Shown one piece after another: positions 1 through 5,301 of a stretch of 5,301 bases of DNA. Source of the DNA: JADFSZ01 sp022560555 [NCBI: PVC group bacterium]. Lineage in GTDB: Bacteria > GCA-001730085 > JADFSZ01. Numbering within the stretch: the stretch's first letter is position 1; the number at the start of each line of letters is the position of its first letter. The notes beneath the pieces were generated by a model, which did not search any database, was not told where the DNA came from, and saw only the letters and a program-made list of their open reading frames with translations. The stretch lies in contig JADFSZ010000123.1 in the NCBI GenBank assembly GCA_022560555.1, positions 1 through 5,301 of the forward strand. Reading direction: 5' to 3'. A program made the position numbers and the translations under genes.

Positions 1-165
1 GCTCTTACAGAAGCATCCCCGTCCGATACCTTTCTTGTGAGTGATGATAGTGTGGGTGATGCCAACAACCACTTAGGGGGCTTGCATATCCTCTATGTAG
101 ACGGACATGTGAAATGGGGTGCCGGAGTTGCTAATCTTGGGGCCGTTGCTCCGCTTGCACTTTGA
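1..165 (+). CDS. Pseudopilin with H-X9-DG domain (C-terminal fragment, 5' end outside window)
   Basis: The frame is open from the left edge and encodes the last 54 residues of a protein. The fragment contains NNHLGGLHILYVDGHVKW (visible residues 22-39), in which His24 is followed by exactly nine residues and then Asp34-Gly35. This is the H-X9-DG signature found at the C-terminus of many type II secretion/type IV pilus-like pseudopilins, common in Planctomycetes, Lentisphaerae and Omnitrophota. Such proteins usually have an N-terminal prepilin methylation and cleavage segment, which would lie outside the window. The motif sits in the usual place near the end, followed by a short Ala/Leu-rich tail (GAVAPLAL). 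Translation ends with tandem in-frame stops, TGA (163-165) then TAA (166-168). A strong terminator follows about 50 bases later, so this gene ends its transcription unit. The family assignment is fairly secure; the exact role (pilus, secretion or surface layer) cannot be read from the fragment. Confidence 0.78.
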   Translation, partial: ALTEASPSDTFLVSDDSVGDANNHLGGLHILYVDGHVKWGAGVANLGAVAPLAL

Positions 166-189
166 TAATTAATGTAAGTTTATCAAAGT
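159..189. repeat. Perfect 10-bp inverted repeat over the pseudopilin stop codons
   Basis: ACTTTGATAA (159-168) is the exact reverse complement of TTATCAAAGT (180-189), with an 11-base AT-rich spacer between the arms. The left arm contains both tandem stop codons. In mRNA it could form a 10-bp hairpin just upstream of the main terminator, for example a 3' stabilising structure. As DNA it could be a protein-binding palindrome. No U-tract follows it, so it is unlikely to terminate transcription by itself. Confidence 0.55.
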
Positions 190-212
190 TGAAGTTTTAG
201 GATATATGAATA

Positions 213-248
213 AAAAAGAGAGCCTTGCGGATGCAGGGCTCTCTTTTT
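213..248 (+). terminator. Strong intrinsic terminator after the pseudopilin gene
   Basis: GAGAGCC (218-224) pairs with GGCTCTC (237-243). The stem continues inward through TTGC (225-228) with GCAG (233-236), including one G-U pair, and closes on the tetraloop GGAT (229-232). AAAAA (213-217) and TTTTT (244-248) extend the stem to 16 bp and supply the U-tract. A second T-run follows at about 252-258. The matching A-run on the 5' side means it could also act on the minus strand, although no minus-strand gene ends here. Confidence 0.92.
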
Positions 249-290
249 AATGTTTTTTTGGATCGGCCGTTTGATGTCTTCCAAATGATT

Positions 291-318
291 TTGACATTCA
301 TGTGTTCGAGATTATAAT
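291..318 (+). promoter_or_regulatory. Consensus sigma70-type promoter for the Wzy_C/TPR gene
   Basis: A perfect -35 box TTGACA (291-296) and a perfect -10 box TATAAT (313-318) are separated by 16 bases. The predicted transcription start is near 325, giving a leader of about 26 bases before the ATG at 352. Its place just after a strong terminator indicates that the downstream gene is transcribed independently of the pseudopilin. I see no operator-like palindrome overlapping it, so expression is probably housekeeping-like. Confidence 0.85.
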
Positions 319-335
319 GAAAGTTGCCTTGACCC

Positions 336-341
336 AAAAGG
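336..341 (+). promoter_or_regulatory. Weak Shine-Dalgarno-like site deciding the Wzy_C start
   Basis: AAAAGG (336-341) is the only purine-rich site in the short leader. It lies 10 bases before the ATG at 352 and only 4 bases before an in-frame TTG at 346. The ATG is preferred for codon strength, though the spacing is slightly long. The two starts differ by only two residues. Confidence 0.45.
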
Positions 342-351
342 TTCATTGTCC

Positions 352-2268
352 ATGTTTAACAAATGTATTAAATACGGCTTTTTTGTAGCCATTCTCACCA
401 TTGTCCCGCTCGTATTTTGGAAGCAATTTTTCAATTGGTTTCTCCTTAAATTATATGTTGCCCAACTCGCATTGGGCTTGCTCAGTGTCTGGCTTGTCTT
501 TCGGCTTTGTGAAATCGACACTCTTAGATTCACGAAAAATTCTCTCAATATCTCTATCTTTGGTTTTTTTGTTGTTTTTTCCGTCTTTACGATCTTCTCA
601 AAATATCATCATATCTCGTTTCCGGAATGGCAGGAGTATGTAACGTATCTGCTGTTGTATTTTTTGTTTAGCAACCTCATTACGAACCGGAAAGAGTTCA
701 CTCTTGTGTGTCATCTTCCGATCATCGCGGCTGTGATCGCGACATTGTACGGGCTGAAACAATGCGGCTGGAGCCTCAAGGGAGGTATCCCTTACTCAAC
801 TTTGGGAAATAAAAATTTCTTTGGAAATTTTATCACTATGAACATATTTATTGTCGGAGGTCTTTTGGCCACTACGATGATGAAAAACGCGTTAAATAGA
901 TTATCAAATTGGGTTTCATTGAGAACGTGGGGATACGCGGCCGTATTGGTTCTTTTGATGATTGGCGAATTTATTTCAAGATCCAACGGAGTGTGGCTCG
1001 GCCTCGGAGTTGCAATCATTATTTTTGGGTTTTGCGCGTTATCGATTCGATCGAGACTTCTTTATTGTATCTTTGTCCTGGTCATCTCAACCATCGCGAT
1101 TTATACACCTTATATTCAAAAGCAAGTCATTGATGAATTTTCTACAGGGGTCCGTCAGTATATTTGGAAAGGTTCGTTTCAAATGTTTGTTTCAAATATA
1201 TGGTGGGGGCCGGGTTTCGGAACGTTTTTTGTCGAGTACCCAAAACACCGTCTTACGGATTATTTCAGCATGGAGAAAGCGGTCACAACCACTCGACATG
1301 CTCATAATGAATTTATTCAACTCGGAGCGGAGATGGGTATTTGGGGCGTGATGGCTTTTGCGGCGATAGTATTTTTAGTTCTTTGGCAGGGATACAAGAT
1401 ACTAGGTTTGTATCGTAAAGAATTAAGGGCCTGTTTGATTAAAGTGATCAAGCCGGGTACTGATATGAAGGACGCCGAGCTAAAACAAGATGATTTGCAA
1501 ATTGTGCTTCCTTTAATAGGTATATGGATGGGGCTCGTGGGAGTGATTGCGCACAATATGGTGAGTGTTGATCTTCGTTTTCCATCGATCGCCGTTAGTT
1601 TTTGGAGCGCTCTCGGATTATTCGTGGCCGGTCAAAAAATTTTGAACCCCCGTGAGCGGGTTTTTAACATTCCCGATCGTATAAGAACCCACTTATCAAG
1701 CAACTCAGCAACTTATATTGTTTTGGCCGCGGCTCTGATTATTCTATTGCAGTACCCGCTCGTATATAAACCGATTATGTCTCAATCGTTATTTCATAAA
1801 GGCGTTGTTACCAGAAGCCAGGGCAAGTGGGAGGAATCTACGGCTTATTATAATCGAGCCCTCGAATATGATCCTGTCAATTTGCGGATTTTATATCGCC
1901 TGGCCTTTAATTATGCTCAATTAAACCAAATGGAAAATGCGCTTAAGACATACTTGCGATTAACAAGTCTGGCCCCGAATTATAGCCGTGTCCAGAGTAA
2001 TTTGGGTAAAATTTATCTTCAGCTTGGACAACTAGATTATGCTATTAAAAATTTTAGAGAAGCCCTCAGCATGAATCCTTACGCGGTTGATGATCACGTT
2101 TCTTTGGCTCAGGCTTATTTTAATACCCAAGAGCCTATGAAGGCTTTAGCCGAATTAGAATTTGCAAGCACATTGGAACCCGAGAATGAATCTGTAAAAA
2201 CGATTATGGCACAAGTTGTGAGCCATATTCGTTCGCAAGAGCGAACGGATACAATACCTAGCCCTTAG
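352..2268 (+). CDS. O-antigen ligase/polymerase-family (Wzy_C) membrane protein with C-terminal TPR domain
   Basis: This 638-residue protein probably polymerises or transfers an undecaprenyl-linked glycan on the outer face of the inner membrane. About 12 membrane spans are visible before residue 430. Family features are GNKN (152-155), SR (209-210), Arg268 with WWGPGFG (284-290) in a large loop (about 253-325), and RHAHNEF (315-321), the His-rich motif of the WaaL/Wzy/PglL catalytic loop. A further span at about 453-473 is followed by four uninterrupted 34-residue TPR units (480-513, 514-547, 548-581, 582-615), each with TPR-like Ala/Leu/Pro positions. Basic loops at about 348-383 and 431-452 fit a cytoplasmic side, which places the active loop and, after span 13, the TPR domain outside the cytoplasm. 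Ligase, polymerase and protein O-glycosyltransferase cannot be told apart by sequence alone. It has its own promoter, and its 3' end overlaps the convergent neighbour by 11 bases. Confidence 0.9.
   Translation: MFNKCIKYGFFVAILTIVPLVFWKQFFNWFLLKLYVAQLALGLLSVWLVFRLCEIDTLRFTKNSLNISIFGFFVVFSVFTIFSKYHHISFPEWQEYVTYLLLYFLFSNLITNRKEFTLVCHLPIIAAVIATLYGLKQCGWSLKGGIPYSTLGNKNFFGNFITMNIFIVGGLLATTMMKNALNRLSNWVSLRTWGYAAVLVLLMIGEFISRSNGVWLGLGVAIIIFGFCALSIRSRLLYCIFVLVISTIAIYTPYIQKQVIDEFSTGVRQYIWKGSFQMFVSNIWWGPGFGTFFVEYPKHRLTDYFSMEKAVTTTRHAHNEFIQLGAEMGIWGVMAFAAIVFLVLWQGYKILGLYRKELRACLIKVIKPGTDMKDAELKQDDLQIVLPLIGIWMGLVGVIAHNMVSVDLRFPSIAVSFWSALGLFVAGQKILNPRERVFNIPDRIRTHLSSNSATYIVLAAALIILLQYPLVYKPIMSQSLFHKGVVTRSQGKWEESTAYYNRALEYDPVNLRILYRLAFNYAQLNQMENALKTYLRLTSLAPNYSRVQSNLGKIYLQLGQLDYAIKNFREALSMNPYAVDDHVSLAQAYFNTQEPMKALAELEFASTLEPENESVKTIMAQVVSHIRSQERTDTIPSP
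2226..2251. other. Hairpin between the convergent gene ends
   Basis: CGTTCGC (2230-2236) and GCGAACG (2241-2247) form a perfect 7-bp GC-rich stem with loop AAGA. Pairing extends outward to 2226 and 2251, giving 11 bp with one G-U pair. It lies within the last codons of the + strand gene and starts 7 bases beyond the stop of the - strand gene. Neither strand has a U-tract after it, so it is not a canonical intrinsic terminator. It could support factor-dependent termination or protect the 3' end of the minus-strand mRNA. Confidence 0.5.
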
Positions 2269-3709
2269 ACCGCTTCTCCTGTTTGGCTCGTCTTCGTAAA
2301 AAGAATGCGCATATTAAAATCATAAAAATCAAAAAAAGAATCGCTTTGCCGGCCCATGGGTTTCCCTGGCGAAACGATTTTAAGAGTCCTAGGTCGAAAT
2401 GACTGTTAACTTCGAAAAGTTTTTGAAAACAAAGTTCCAAATGACCATAGATGGGAGAAAATCCGGGATGAAAAAGAAGAAGACCGTATCGATCCCATTC
2501 TTTAAGAACATATCCGACATATTCCGTAAAACTAATGAGAACACCCAGGCTGTTAATGAAAAATCCCAACATGAATAGGCCCCAGCACAAGCGTCTCCAT
2601 TTCCGGCTGGATTCCATCAATTTTCCTATGGGAAGGATCAAGCAAAAAATAATAGGATACAGATAGCGAGGCCCCCAGGATGTCCCGCCCTCCCAATTGA
2701 CCCAGCATGAGAAAAATAGAAACATCTGAAGAATCATAATGATGAATAAAAGACACTCGTGTTTATTTGTTCCCCAAAACTTTTTTAAAGCGGGATAAAC
2801 GAGAAGGGCTAGGGGGACATAGAGAAAAATGCTTTTGCCCGCGCTGAAAAGCAATCCATAGAGTCCGACAAATAGTGGCGTCGTAAAGCCCCATCGCTGA
2901 AGTTGGTCGGGGCCGATTATGTAAGCGTGATAACCTGTTAAGAGCCAGCTGCCGAATCGCTCCGTATTATAATAAGCGATGAGACCTAAAGGAAGAATAG
3001 CTCCCAGTAGGATGATAAGAGTATTCAGGAAAATGCTCCGGGGAGATTTTGATGAGGAATGTGAGAGTTCTTTTAAGAGCAGATAAAGAATAATAGCCGG
3101 AACAAAAAGAGCGGTTGTTAATCGCGTAAGGCACATGCACCCCATAAAAAAACCGCACCAAAAAAGCTGAATTCGCGATTGTTTTGATGGATAAGAAACG
3201 GCAAAGAAAACGGCCCCGAGGGTGAATAAACCGCTTAAAGGATCCGGGAAGCCAAATTTTGCGTATGGCCAAACAAAGGACCCGAGTCCATAAAACAATG
3301 TAAGACTGATCGATGTTTTTTCTTTAAAACGTAATGCTCGAGCGCAAAGGTAGAAGAAGATACAGCTGAAAGCTGTGACAAAGCAGTTTAAGCTCATCGC
3401 GAGAGCTGTCTTAACTCCGGCTAAGTTCGGGACGTGTGAAAGGGCATGGCCGAGAGCTATGAGAGGGATATAAGCCAAGGATGTTCCAAGGCCGTAGGGA
3501 GAATACAACTGCCCGTCGGGGCCAAGGGAAAGCCCCTGCGGGGGAAGTCCCGTGATATTCCAACGGCCATTTTCAAATAAATTTTGAGCAACTTTGTAGA
3601 TAATAAGACCGTCTTGGGTATAGAGGTGTCCTCCCGATGATAGAAGAAATATGGATAAAAAGAAAAAGAATATAAAGAAGCTGGGGGCAATGGGGGATGT
3701 GAGTTTCAT
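2258..3709 (-). CDS. Polytopic GT-C glycosyltransferase, PMT/ArnT-like
   Basis: This 483-residue, very hydrophobic protein has roughly 11-12 membrane spans and a basic cytoplasmic tail (RRRAKQEKRSKG). After the first span (about 9-25) comes a loop containing TQDG (31-34), where GT-C enzymes carry their acidic catalytic residue, so Asp33 is the candidate. Further family-like motifs are SPYGLG (70-75), WPYAKFGFPDPL (147-158), YNTERFG (247-253), LFSAGKSIFLY (287-297) and GGTSWGPRYLYP (341-352). They resemble bacterial PMT-like enzymes that move a sugar from a polyprenyl-phosphate donor to a lipid, glycan or protein on the outer membrane face. Donor and acceptor are not readable. The start overlaps the stop of the upstream GT2 gene as ATGA, and no Shine-Dalgarno site is visible, so translation probably depends on coupling. 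Its 3' end overlaps the convergent Wzy_C gene by 11 bases. The broad class is likely; a specific name is not justified. Confidence 0.75.
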   Translation of the reverse strand: MKLTSPIAPSFFIFFFFLSIFLLSSGGHLYTQDGLIIYKVAQNLFENGRWNITGLPPQGLSLGPDGQLYSPYGLGTSLAYIPLIALGHALSHVPNLAGVKTALAMSLNCFVTAFSCIFFYLCARALRFKEKTSISLTLFYGLGSFVWPYAKFGFPDPLSGLFTLGAVFFAVSYPSKQSRIQLFWCGFFMGCMCLTRLTTALFVPAIILYLLLKELSHSSSKSPRSIFLNTLIILLGAILPLGLIAYYNTERFGSWLLTGYHAYIIGPDQLQRWGFTTPLFVGLYGLLFSAGKSIFLYVPLALLVYPALKKFWGTNKHECLLFIIMILQMFLFFSCWVNWEGGTSWGPRYLYPIIFCLILPIGKLMESSRKWRRLCWGLFMLGFFINSLGVLISFTEYVGYVLKEWDRYGLLLFHPGFSPIYGHLELCFQKLFEVNSHFDLGLLKSFRQGNPWAGKAILFLIFMILICAFFLRRRAKQEKRSKG

Positions 3710-4686
3710 TCGGGGCGGTTTTCTAAATCAGATTTTATTTCATTTTGATTTTTGCGTAATCGGACGAGTTCGTTTTTAAGAAAGACTATCTGAGTCCCGA
3801 TAAATCCGAAAGACAGCATTTGAATGCCGGAAAGAATGAGTATAGCCATGAGGATAATGAGAGGTCGGTTGGGAGTTAATTGCCCCATTTGCCAGAGGAA
3901 AATAAGATAAATGCCGGCTCCAACCCCGAGCATAATAAAGATCAAGCCTATGATCCCGAAAAACAAGCTTGGTTTTTCGGAAATTGAAAAAATCATATGT
4001 GAAAAAGCCGTTGCACGAAATTGAAATTTGGATACTCCCTTTTTCCGAAAATTCAAGCACGCGGGAATTTCATCAATGTGAAACCCGAGAGCAAGACATT
4101 TTGATAAGATTTCGAGATGAATGTCTTTGCCGTCAGATATCAAATCGAGGGATTGAATAACATGACGCCGGTAGGCGCGAAAAACGCATGTGATGGTATA
4201 AAATTTCTTTGGAAGCATTTTACTGATGATCATATTGCCTGTACGGCTAACCAAAAGTCTTTGCCACGGCACATTGACGGTTTGGCCTCCGGGCATATAG
4301 GCGGAGCCCAACACGATATCGGTATGGGGATTTGCCCCCAGATGATTGTATAACGCGTATATTTGCGGACAATCGTACGATAAATCCGCATCGGCCGTGA
4401 CGATAATATTTCCTCGAGCGTGTTTAAGTCCTTCTCGAAGCGCTTTTCCTCGTCCCGTGTTGATCGGATATGACACGATACGAACGCGTGTGTCTTTGGA
4501 TGCGGATTGCTGTGCTTGACTCAGCGTTTGATCCGTACTGCCGTCATTGACAATAATCAATTCCCAGTCCAGGCTTTTTTCGGCGAAGGCGGAGATCACG
4601 CTTTTTATCGTTGTTTGGATCTGCGGCCCTTCATTGTAGGCGGGTATGACGATGGAGAGGTGGGGTCTTTTTTGCGGAGTTTCCAT
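3706..4686 (-). CDS. Family 2 glycosyltransferase, DPM1/polyprenyl-phosphate sugar synthase type
   Basis: This 326-residue enzyme has a cytoplasmic GT-A domain followed by two membrane spans. Visible motifs are SIVIPAYNE (11-19), VNDGSTD (46-52) for nucleotide binding, GRGKALREG (78-86), and DADLSYD (99-105), whose DxD binds the metal and the nucleotide sugar. Later come GSAYMPGG (127-134), HLEIL (190-194) and RKKGVSK (214-220), the usual DPM1/ALG5-like acceptor-side signature. Two hydrophobic segments follow (about 241-265 and 275-301), as in GtrB-like polyprenyl-phosphate glucosyltransferases, and a charged C-terminal tail. The expected reaction is transfer of a hexose from a nucleotide sugar to polyprenyl phosphate; sugar identity is unknown. 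It is first in a two-gene unit, sharing ATGA with the GT-C gene downstream, which could use its product. The start is the only suitable ATG and has no clear ribosome-binding site. All core motifs are intact. Confidence 0.93.
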   Translation of the reverse strand: METPQKRPHLSIVIPAYNEGPQIQTTIKSVISAFAEKSLDWELIIVNDGSTDQTLSQAQQSASKDTRVRIVSYPINTGRGKALREGLKHARGNIIVTADADLSYDCPQIYALYNHLGANPHTDIVLGSAYMPGGQTVNVPWQRLLVSRTGNMIISKMLPKKFYTITCVFRAYRRHVIQSLDLISDGKDIHLEILSKCLALGFHIDEIPACLNFRKKGVSKFQFRATAFSHMIFSISEKPSLFFGIIGLIFIMLGVGAGIYLIFLWQMGQLTPNRPLIILMAILILSGIQMLSFGFIGTQIVFLKNELVRLRKNQNEIKSDLENRPE

Positions 4687-4708
4687 ATAGTTTATATTAT
4701 TGTATAAT
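4680..4708 (+). promoter_or_regulatory. Possible promoter for the right-end membrane protein gene
   Basis: A perfect TATAAT (4703-4708) has a 4/6 -35 match, TTTCCA (4680-4685), 17 bases upstream. The predicted start near 4715 would give a leader of about 41 bases before the ATG at 4756. The -35 box overlaps the start codon of the divergent GT2 gene, and the -10 box shares two bases with the candidate minus-strand -10 box, so the two promoters would compete. Confidence 0.45.
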
Positions 4709-4726
4709 TAATTAGAAATAAATCAA
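4699..4726 (-). promoter_or_regulatory. Possible promoter for the GT2/GT-C pair
   Basis: Read on the minus strand, TTGATT (4726-4721) and TACAAT (4704-4699) are separated by 16 bases and match the sigma70 boxes at 4/6 and 5/6 positions. Transcription would start near 4692, only about 6 bases before the ATG at 4686, giving an almost leaderless mRNA. The AT-rich context makes chance matches likely, so this is a candidate only. Confidence 0.4.
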
Positions 4727-4755
4727 TCTAAAATTTCCGGGTTTTTATAAGAAAC

Positions 4756-5301
4756 ATGTCTTTTGTCAACAGAGATAGAGCCGGGACACTATTCGGCTGG
4801 CTGGCCGTTTTGGTGTCCGTCATTTATTTAGCCGAATATGGCAAAAATGACCTTGTTTTGTGGCTCATAATGATCCTTGTTGGGCGCCTTGGGTTTGTTC
4901 TGACCGTAATATGCTTTTTTATGGCCGCGTTATCTTTAGGGAAATGGATTTTAAAAATTTCCTTCCTCAATATTAATACCCCTATGCTTCCCAAAAATAT
5001 GATCAGCTTAGGGATCGGTCTCTGGGCCGTTTCCTGGATTATTTTAATAGCCGGCTCATGTGGATTGATTCATAAGCATACTTATCTTTGGGTTGTGCTT
5101 GTTGTGGGGGGTTGGGAATTGTTTTGCCAAGCAAAAGCATTTATTCAAAACCGTTTGTGGAGTTTGGACATAACAATCCAACCCAAGAATGCCTTGATTT
5201 TTGGAGTTTTAGTTTTTATGGGAGGTCTTATTATCTGGGGGGCGTTTTTGCCGCCGCTTACCTATGACGGACTCGAGTATCATCTCGGGGCTCCTATGCA
5301 A
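4756..5301 (+). CDS. Polytopic membrane protein, probable GT-C glycosyltransferase (N-terminal part, runs off window)
   Basis: The frame stays open for 182 codons to the right edge. An in-frame TAA at 4729-4731 and the lack of other candidates fix the start at the ATG at 4756. There is no good ribosome-binding site before it. Hydrophobic segments are visible at about 11-26, 33-61 (possibly two spans), 82-105, 110-124 and 146-165. They are followed by PPLTYDGLEYHLGAP (166-180). A Pro-Pro/Tyr-Asp/Leu-x-Tyr-His motif of this kind occurs in bacterial GT-C-like membrane proteins at the first catalytic extracytoplasmic loop, where Asp171 or Glu174 would be the candidate acidic residue. In this protein the loop comes after about five or six spans rather than after the first, so extra N-terminal spans are present. 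It faces away from the GT2/GT-C pair and may start another unit of the same surface-glycan locus. The class is inferred from a single motif plus hydrophobicity; a flippase or a polymerase remains possible. Confidence 0.65.
   Translation, partial: MSFVNRDRAGTLFGWLAVLVSVIYLAEYGKNDLVLWLIMILVGRLGFVLTVICFFMAALSLGKWILKISFLNINTPMLPKNMISLGIGLWAVSWIILIAGSCGLIHKHTYLWVVLVVGGWELFCQAKAFIQNRLWSLDITIQPKNALIFGVLVFMGGLIIWGAFLPPLTYDGLEYHLGAPMQ

Noticed and set aside
346-351. Alternative TTG start two codons upstream of the Wzy_C ATG
   Set aside because: It lies only 4 bases after the AAAAGG site and is a weaker start codon; the ATG at 352 is preferred, though the difference is just two residues.
480-615. TPR region as a separate gene fused by a frameshift or assembly error
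   Set aside because: It is continuous in frame with the membrane part, with no internal start site or compositional break, and TPR-tailed Wzy_C proteins are known. Positions here are residues of the Wzy_C protein (about bases 1789-2196).
962-1351. 129-codon open frame on the + strand inside the Wzy_C gene
   Set aside because: It lies wholly inside a strongly supported gene, has no recognisable motif, and is explained as an out-of-frame shadow.
2226-2251. Hairpin read as a bidirectional intrinsic terminator
   Set aside because: The stem is good, but no T-run follows on either strand, so it is reported only as a hairpin of uncertain role.
2967-3272. 101-codon open frame on the - strand inside the GT-C gene
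   Set aside because: It overlaps a convincing membrane protein in another frame and has no domain signature or start signal of its own.
4701-4708. Extended -10 (TGnTATAAT) promoter element
   Set aside because: TG directly abuts TATAAT without the intervening base, so the extended -10 spacing is not met.
1-5301. Mobile element, CRISPR array, toxin-antitoxin or phage-defence system
   Set aside because: There are no transposase, integrase, nuclease or reverse transcriptase motifs, no direct repeat arrays, and no terminal inverted repeats framing the genes; the content is explained by surface-glycan enzymes and a pseudopilin.

Overview
The window looks like part of a bacterial chromosome carrying a cell-surface glycan assembly locus. 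An H-X9-DG pseudopilin tail at the left edge suggests a PVC-type lineage (Planctomycetes, Lentisphaerae, Omnitrophota and relatives). The moderate GC content, the TPR-tailed Wzy/WaaL-type protein and the GT-C membrane proteins would suit an Omnitrophota-like genome. This taxonomic guess rests on protein style only and no marker gene is present.

Layout, left to right: (1) 1-165, the 3' end of a + strand H-X9-DG pseudopilin gene, ending in tandem stops (TGA TAA) inside a perfect 10-bp inverted repeat. (2) 166-351, a short intergenic region with a very strong intrinsic terminator (213-248) and a consensus sigma70-type promoter (TTGACA-N16-TATAAT, 291-318). (3) 352-2268 (+), a polytopic O-antigen ligase/polymerase-family (Wzy_C) protein with four C-terminal TPR repeats. 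(4) 2258-3709 (-), a polytopic GT-C (PMT/ArnT-like) glycosyltransferase. (5) 3706-4686 (-), a family 2 glycosyltransferase of the DPM1/polyprenyl-phosphate sugar synthase type, overlapping gene 4 through ATGA. (6) 4687-4755, a 69-bp AT-rich divergent promoter region. (7) 4756-5301 (+), the first 182 codons of another multi-membrane-span protein that resembles a GT-C enzyme and runs off the window.

A plausible working model combines known families with inference. The GT2 enzyme charges a polyprenyl-phosphate carrier with a sugar on the cytoplasmic face. The translationally coupled GT-C enzyme uses that lipid-linked sugar on the outer face. The Wzy_C/TPR protein polymerises a lipid-linked glycan or ligates it to an acceptor. 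The acceptor is unknown. A pseudopilin gene lies just upstream, which recalls pilin-glycosylating ligases encoded next to pilin genes, but here a terminator and a separate promoter lie between the two genes.

I see no mobile elements, CRISPR arrays, tRNA/rRNA genes or riboswitches. All genes are recognisable at family level. What is notable is the gene arrangement, the TPR fusion, the weak ribosome-binding sites and the hairpins at gene ends, rather than any clearly new system.
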